In this document: piece after piece, positions 3,965 to 5,896 of the stretch | Numbering within the stretch: position 1 is the first letter of the stretch | Layout: each line of letters starts with the position of its first letter | Source: an uncultured Lachnospiraceae bacterium | Lineage (GTDB): Bacteria > Bacillota > Clostridia > Lachnospirales > Lachnospiraceae | NCBI GenBank assembly: GCA_902803245.1 | Contig: CADCPJ010000074.1 | Location: 1 to 5,896 of the forward strand | Length of the DNA: 5,896 bases | Direction: 5' to 3' | The notes under the pieces: model-generated | Databases searched by the model: none | What the model was told of the DNA's origin: nothing | The model's input: only the letters and a program-made list of their open reading frames with translations | Made by a program: the position numbers and the translations under genes

Positions 3965-5896
3965 ATGGCGGTATTTAAGGTAAATGGGGCGACCGTTTCC
4001 CCCGGAAAAAATCAAAAGCTGCTCCGCTTTTTGAGGGACGAGCTGCATCTGACGAGCGTGAAGGACGGCTGCAGCGAGGGCGCCTGCGGCACCTGCACCG
4101 TCCTCATCGACGGCAAGCCGACCAAGGCGTGTGTTCCCATGACGGACAAGCTGGACGGAAAGACGGTCCTTACGGTCGAGGGCCTCACCGACTTTGAGAA
4201 GCAGGTCTTCACCTACGCCTTCGGAGAGGCGGGGTCGGTGCAGTGCGGCTTCTGCATTCCCGGCATGGTGCTCGCCGCGAAGGCGCTGCTCGATGTGAAT
4301 TTGAATCCCACCCGCGAGGAGGCGGCCTATGCCATACGCAACAACATCTGCCGCTGCACGGGGTACGTGAAGATCATCGACGGCATTCTGCTCGCCGCGA
4401 AGCTGCTTCGGGAGGGCAGGATTCCCTCTCCCGGGGCGGAGGACTTCCTGGTCGGATCCCGCGTGCAGCGGATCGATGCGGCGGAGAAGGTGCAGGGAAC
4501 CGGGAAATATCCCGACGACGTCTATGTGGACGGGATGTGCTATGGGAGCGCTGTCCGGTCGGCCTATCCGAGGGCGAGGGTGCTCTCGATCGATACATTG
4601 GAGGCGCGCAGCCTTCCGGGCGTCGTATGCGTTCTGACGGCATCGGACATCCCGGGCCAGCTCTTCGTCGGCCACATCAAGAAGGACCAGCCGACGCTCA
4701 TTCCCGTAGGTGAGATCACCCATTATCTCGGCGACTCGGTCGCCCTTGTGTGTGCCAGGGACAGGGAGACCCTCGAGAAGGCGAAGGCGCTCGTGAAGGT
4801 CGAATACGAAGTCCTTCCGGCCGTCCATAATCCGGACGAAGCCGCGGCGGACGGCGCTCCGCTCGTCTTTGAGACGGATAAGGACAATGTTCAGGCTTAT
4901 AAGCACGTCTCCAGGGGGGACGCAAAGGCCGCGATCAAAAACAGCAGGTACGTCCTCACGAAGCACTTCGAGACGCCCTGGACGGAGCACGCCTTCCTTG
5001 AGCCGGAGTGCTGCGTGGCCATTCCCCTTGACAACGGCGGCGTAAAGCTGCTGACCACCGACCAGAGCGCGCACACCACGCAGCATGAATGCGCGGCGAT
5101 GCTCGGGGTGGATTTTGAGCACTGCCTCGTGGAAAACCAGCTGGTCGGCGGCGGGTTTGGCGGAAAGGAGGACATGTCCGTACAGCACCACGCGGCACTC
5201 ATCGCTTATGTCGCGAGGGTTCCGGTCAAGGTAAAGCTGACGCGGGCCGAGTCGATCCTCATCCACCCGAAGCGCCACCCCTTCCGGATGGACTTCACCA
5301 TGGGCTGCGACGAGAACGGGATCATTCAGGGCGTTTTTGCCAGCGTCGTGTCCGATACGGGCGCTTTTGCCTCCCTCGGCGGCCCGGTCCTCGAGCGCGC
5401 CTGCACCCATGCGGCGGGGCCCTACGCCTATCAGAATTTTGAGATCGAGGGCCGCGCATATTATACGAACAATCCTCCCGCCGGGGCTTTCCGGGGGTTT
5501 GGCGTGACCCAGACCTGCTTTGCCACCGAGACGCTTCTCAATATGATGGCGGATCTCGTCGGCATCTCTCCGTGGGAGATACGCATGAGAAATGCGATCC
5601 GGCCCGGAGGCGTCCTTCCAAACGGACAGATCGTCGGCCCGGAGACAGGCCTTGTGGAGACACTTGAAGCCGTGAAGCCCTATTACGACGAGGCGGTCGC
5701 TTCCGGCGATCCCGTCGGCCTTGCCTGTGCCATGAAAAATGCGGGCGTGGGCGTCGGCCTCCCGGACTGGGGCAGGGCAAAGCTCATCGTGGAGGACGAC
5801 GCGAAGGTCCACATCTATTCCGGGGCCTCCTGCATCGGCCAGGGTCTCGGCACGGTGCTCGTGCAGATGGTCGTGACCAATGCCGGCATCGCTCCC
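3965..5896 (+). CDS. Selenium-dependent xanthine dehydrogenase-type molybdenum hydroxylase, fused 2Fe-2S and Mo subunits (3' truncated by window)
   Basis: The frame is open from the ATG to the window end, giving 644 residues of a protein expected to have about 850. Residues 1-80 are a plant-type ferredoxin domain with cluster ligands C36, C41, C44 and C56. Residues 85-150 form the helical second [2Fe-2S] domain with C94, C97, C129 and C131. After a linker of about 15 residues the molybdopterin domain begins near 164 ('GSRVQRIDAAEKVQGTGKY'). It contains 'GGGFGGKE' (395-402, with E402 at the substrate-glutamate position of bovine xanthine oxidase), 'AFRGFG' (508-513, R510 equivalent to the substrate arginine) and 'GQG' (625-627). 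There is no FAD domain between the FeS and Mo parts, the architecture of the selenium-dependent xanthine dehydrogenase family. The enzyme hydroxylates purines such as xanthine; the exact substrate is not certain. SelD, YqeB and YqeC encoded just upstream support a selenium-containing Mo site. The electron acceptor is not visible here. Confidence 0.93.
   Translation, partial: MAVFKVNGATVSPGKNQKLLRFLRDELHLTSVKDGCSEGACGTCTVLIDGKPTKACVPMTDKLDGKTVLTVEGLTDFEKQVFTYAFGEAGSVQCGFCIPGMVLAAKALLDVNLNPTREEAAYAIRNNICRCTGYVKIIDGILLAAKLLREGRIPSPGAEDFLVGSRVQRIDAAEKVQGTGKYPDDVYVDGMCYGSAVRSAYPRARVLSIDTLEARSLPGVVCVLTASDIPGQLFVGHIKKDQPTLIPVGEITHYLGDSVALVCARDRETLEKAKALVKVEYEVLPAVHNPDEAAADGAPLVFETDKDNVQAYKHVSRGDAKAAIKNSRYVLTKHFETPWTEHAFLEPECCVAIPLDNGGVKLLTTDQSAHTTQHECAAMLGVDFEHCLVENQLVGGGFGGKEDMSVQHHAALIAYVARVPVKVKLTRAESILIHPKRHPFRMDFTMGCDENGIIQGVFASVVSDTGAFASLGGPVLERACTHAAGPYAYQNFEIEGRAYYTNNPPAGAFRGFGVTQTCFATETLLNMMADLVGISPWEIRMRNAIRPGGVLPNGQIVGPETGLVETLEAVKPYYDEAVASGDPVGLACAMKNAGVGVGLPDWGRAKLIVEDDAKVHIYSGASCIGQGLGTVLVQMVVTNAGIAP

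Noticed and set aside
3896..5812. A 638-codon open frame on the - strand
   Set aside because: It lies antisense to the hydroxylase, whose + strand product shows all FeS and Mo motifs. The - strand product is rich in R, A, G and H without any domain, as expected for a shadow in GC-rich codons.

Overview
The window looks like chromosomal DNA of an anaerobic, fairly GC-rich Firmicute, probably a gut clostridial lineage such as Lachnospiraceae or a relative. The reasons are the strong AGGAGG-type ribosome binding sites, sigma-A-like promoters, tightly overlapping genes, a beta-mannosidase-like tail at the left edge, and a selenium-dependent molybdenum hydroxylase locus, which is typical of purine-fermenting anaerobes. 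The taxonomic guess is inference.

Layout, all genes on the + strand: (1) 2-181, the last 59 codons of a probable glycoside hydrolase family 2 beta-mannosidase. (2) 182-388, an intergenic stretch holding a nearly perfect 39-bp palindrome, a decayed second copy of its left half, one diverged copy of a repeat unit found again near 3.8 kb, and a strong promoter with an operator-like dyad. (3) 389-913 and 910-1104, a five-helix membrane protein of unknown function coupled by an ATGA overlap to a 64-residue Cro/Xre-type regulator. (4) 1105-1225, a short gap with a TTGTGA-17-TATAAT promoter carrying its own inverted repeat. (5) 1226-3751, the overlapping operon yqeC-yqeB-selD. (6) 3752-3964, a gap largely filled by a decaying tandem array of about 26-bp units. 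(7) 3965 to the right edge, the first 644 codons of a fused [2Fe-2S]/molybdopterin hydroxylase of the selenium-dependent xanthine dehydrogenase type, cut by the window end.

Functionally, regions 5 and 7 form one module. SelD makes selenophosphate; YqeC and YqeB are the marker accessory proteins of selenium-dependent molybdenum hydroxylases (SDMH) and are thought to help build or insert the labile, non-selenocysteine selenium ligand of the Mo site; the hydroxylase is the presumed recipient. The system is known from comparative genomics ('orphan SelD' work), but the chemistry of YqeB and YqeC is still poorly defined. The least explained parts of the window are the 26-bp tandem array in front of the hydroxylase, the palindrome and repeat relics at 190-310, and the membrane protein/regulator pair.
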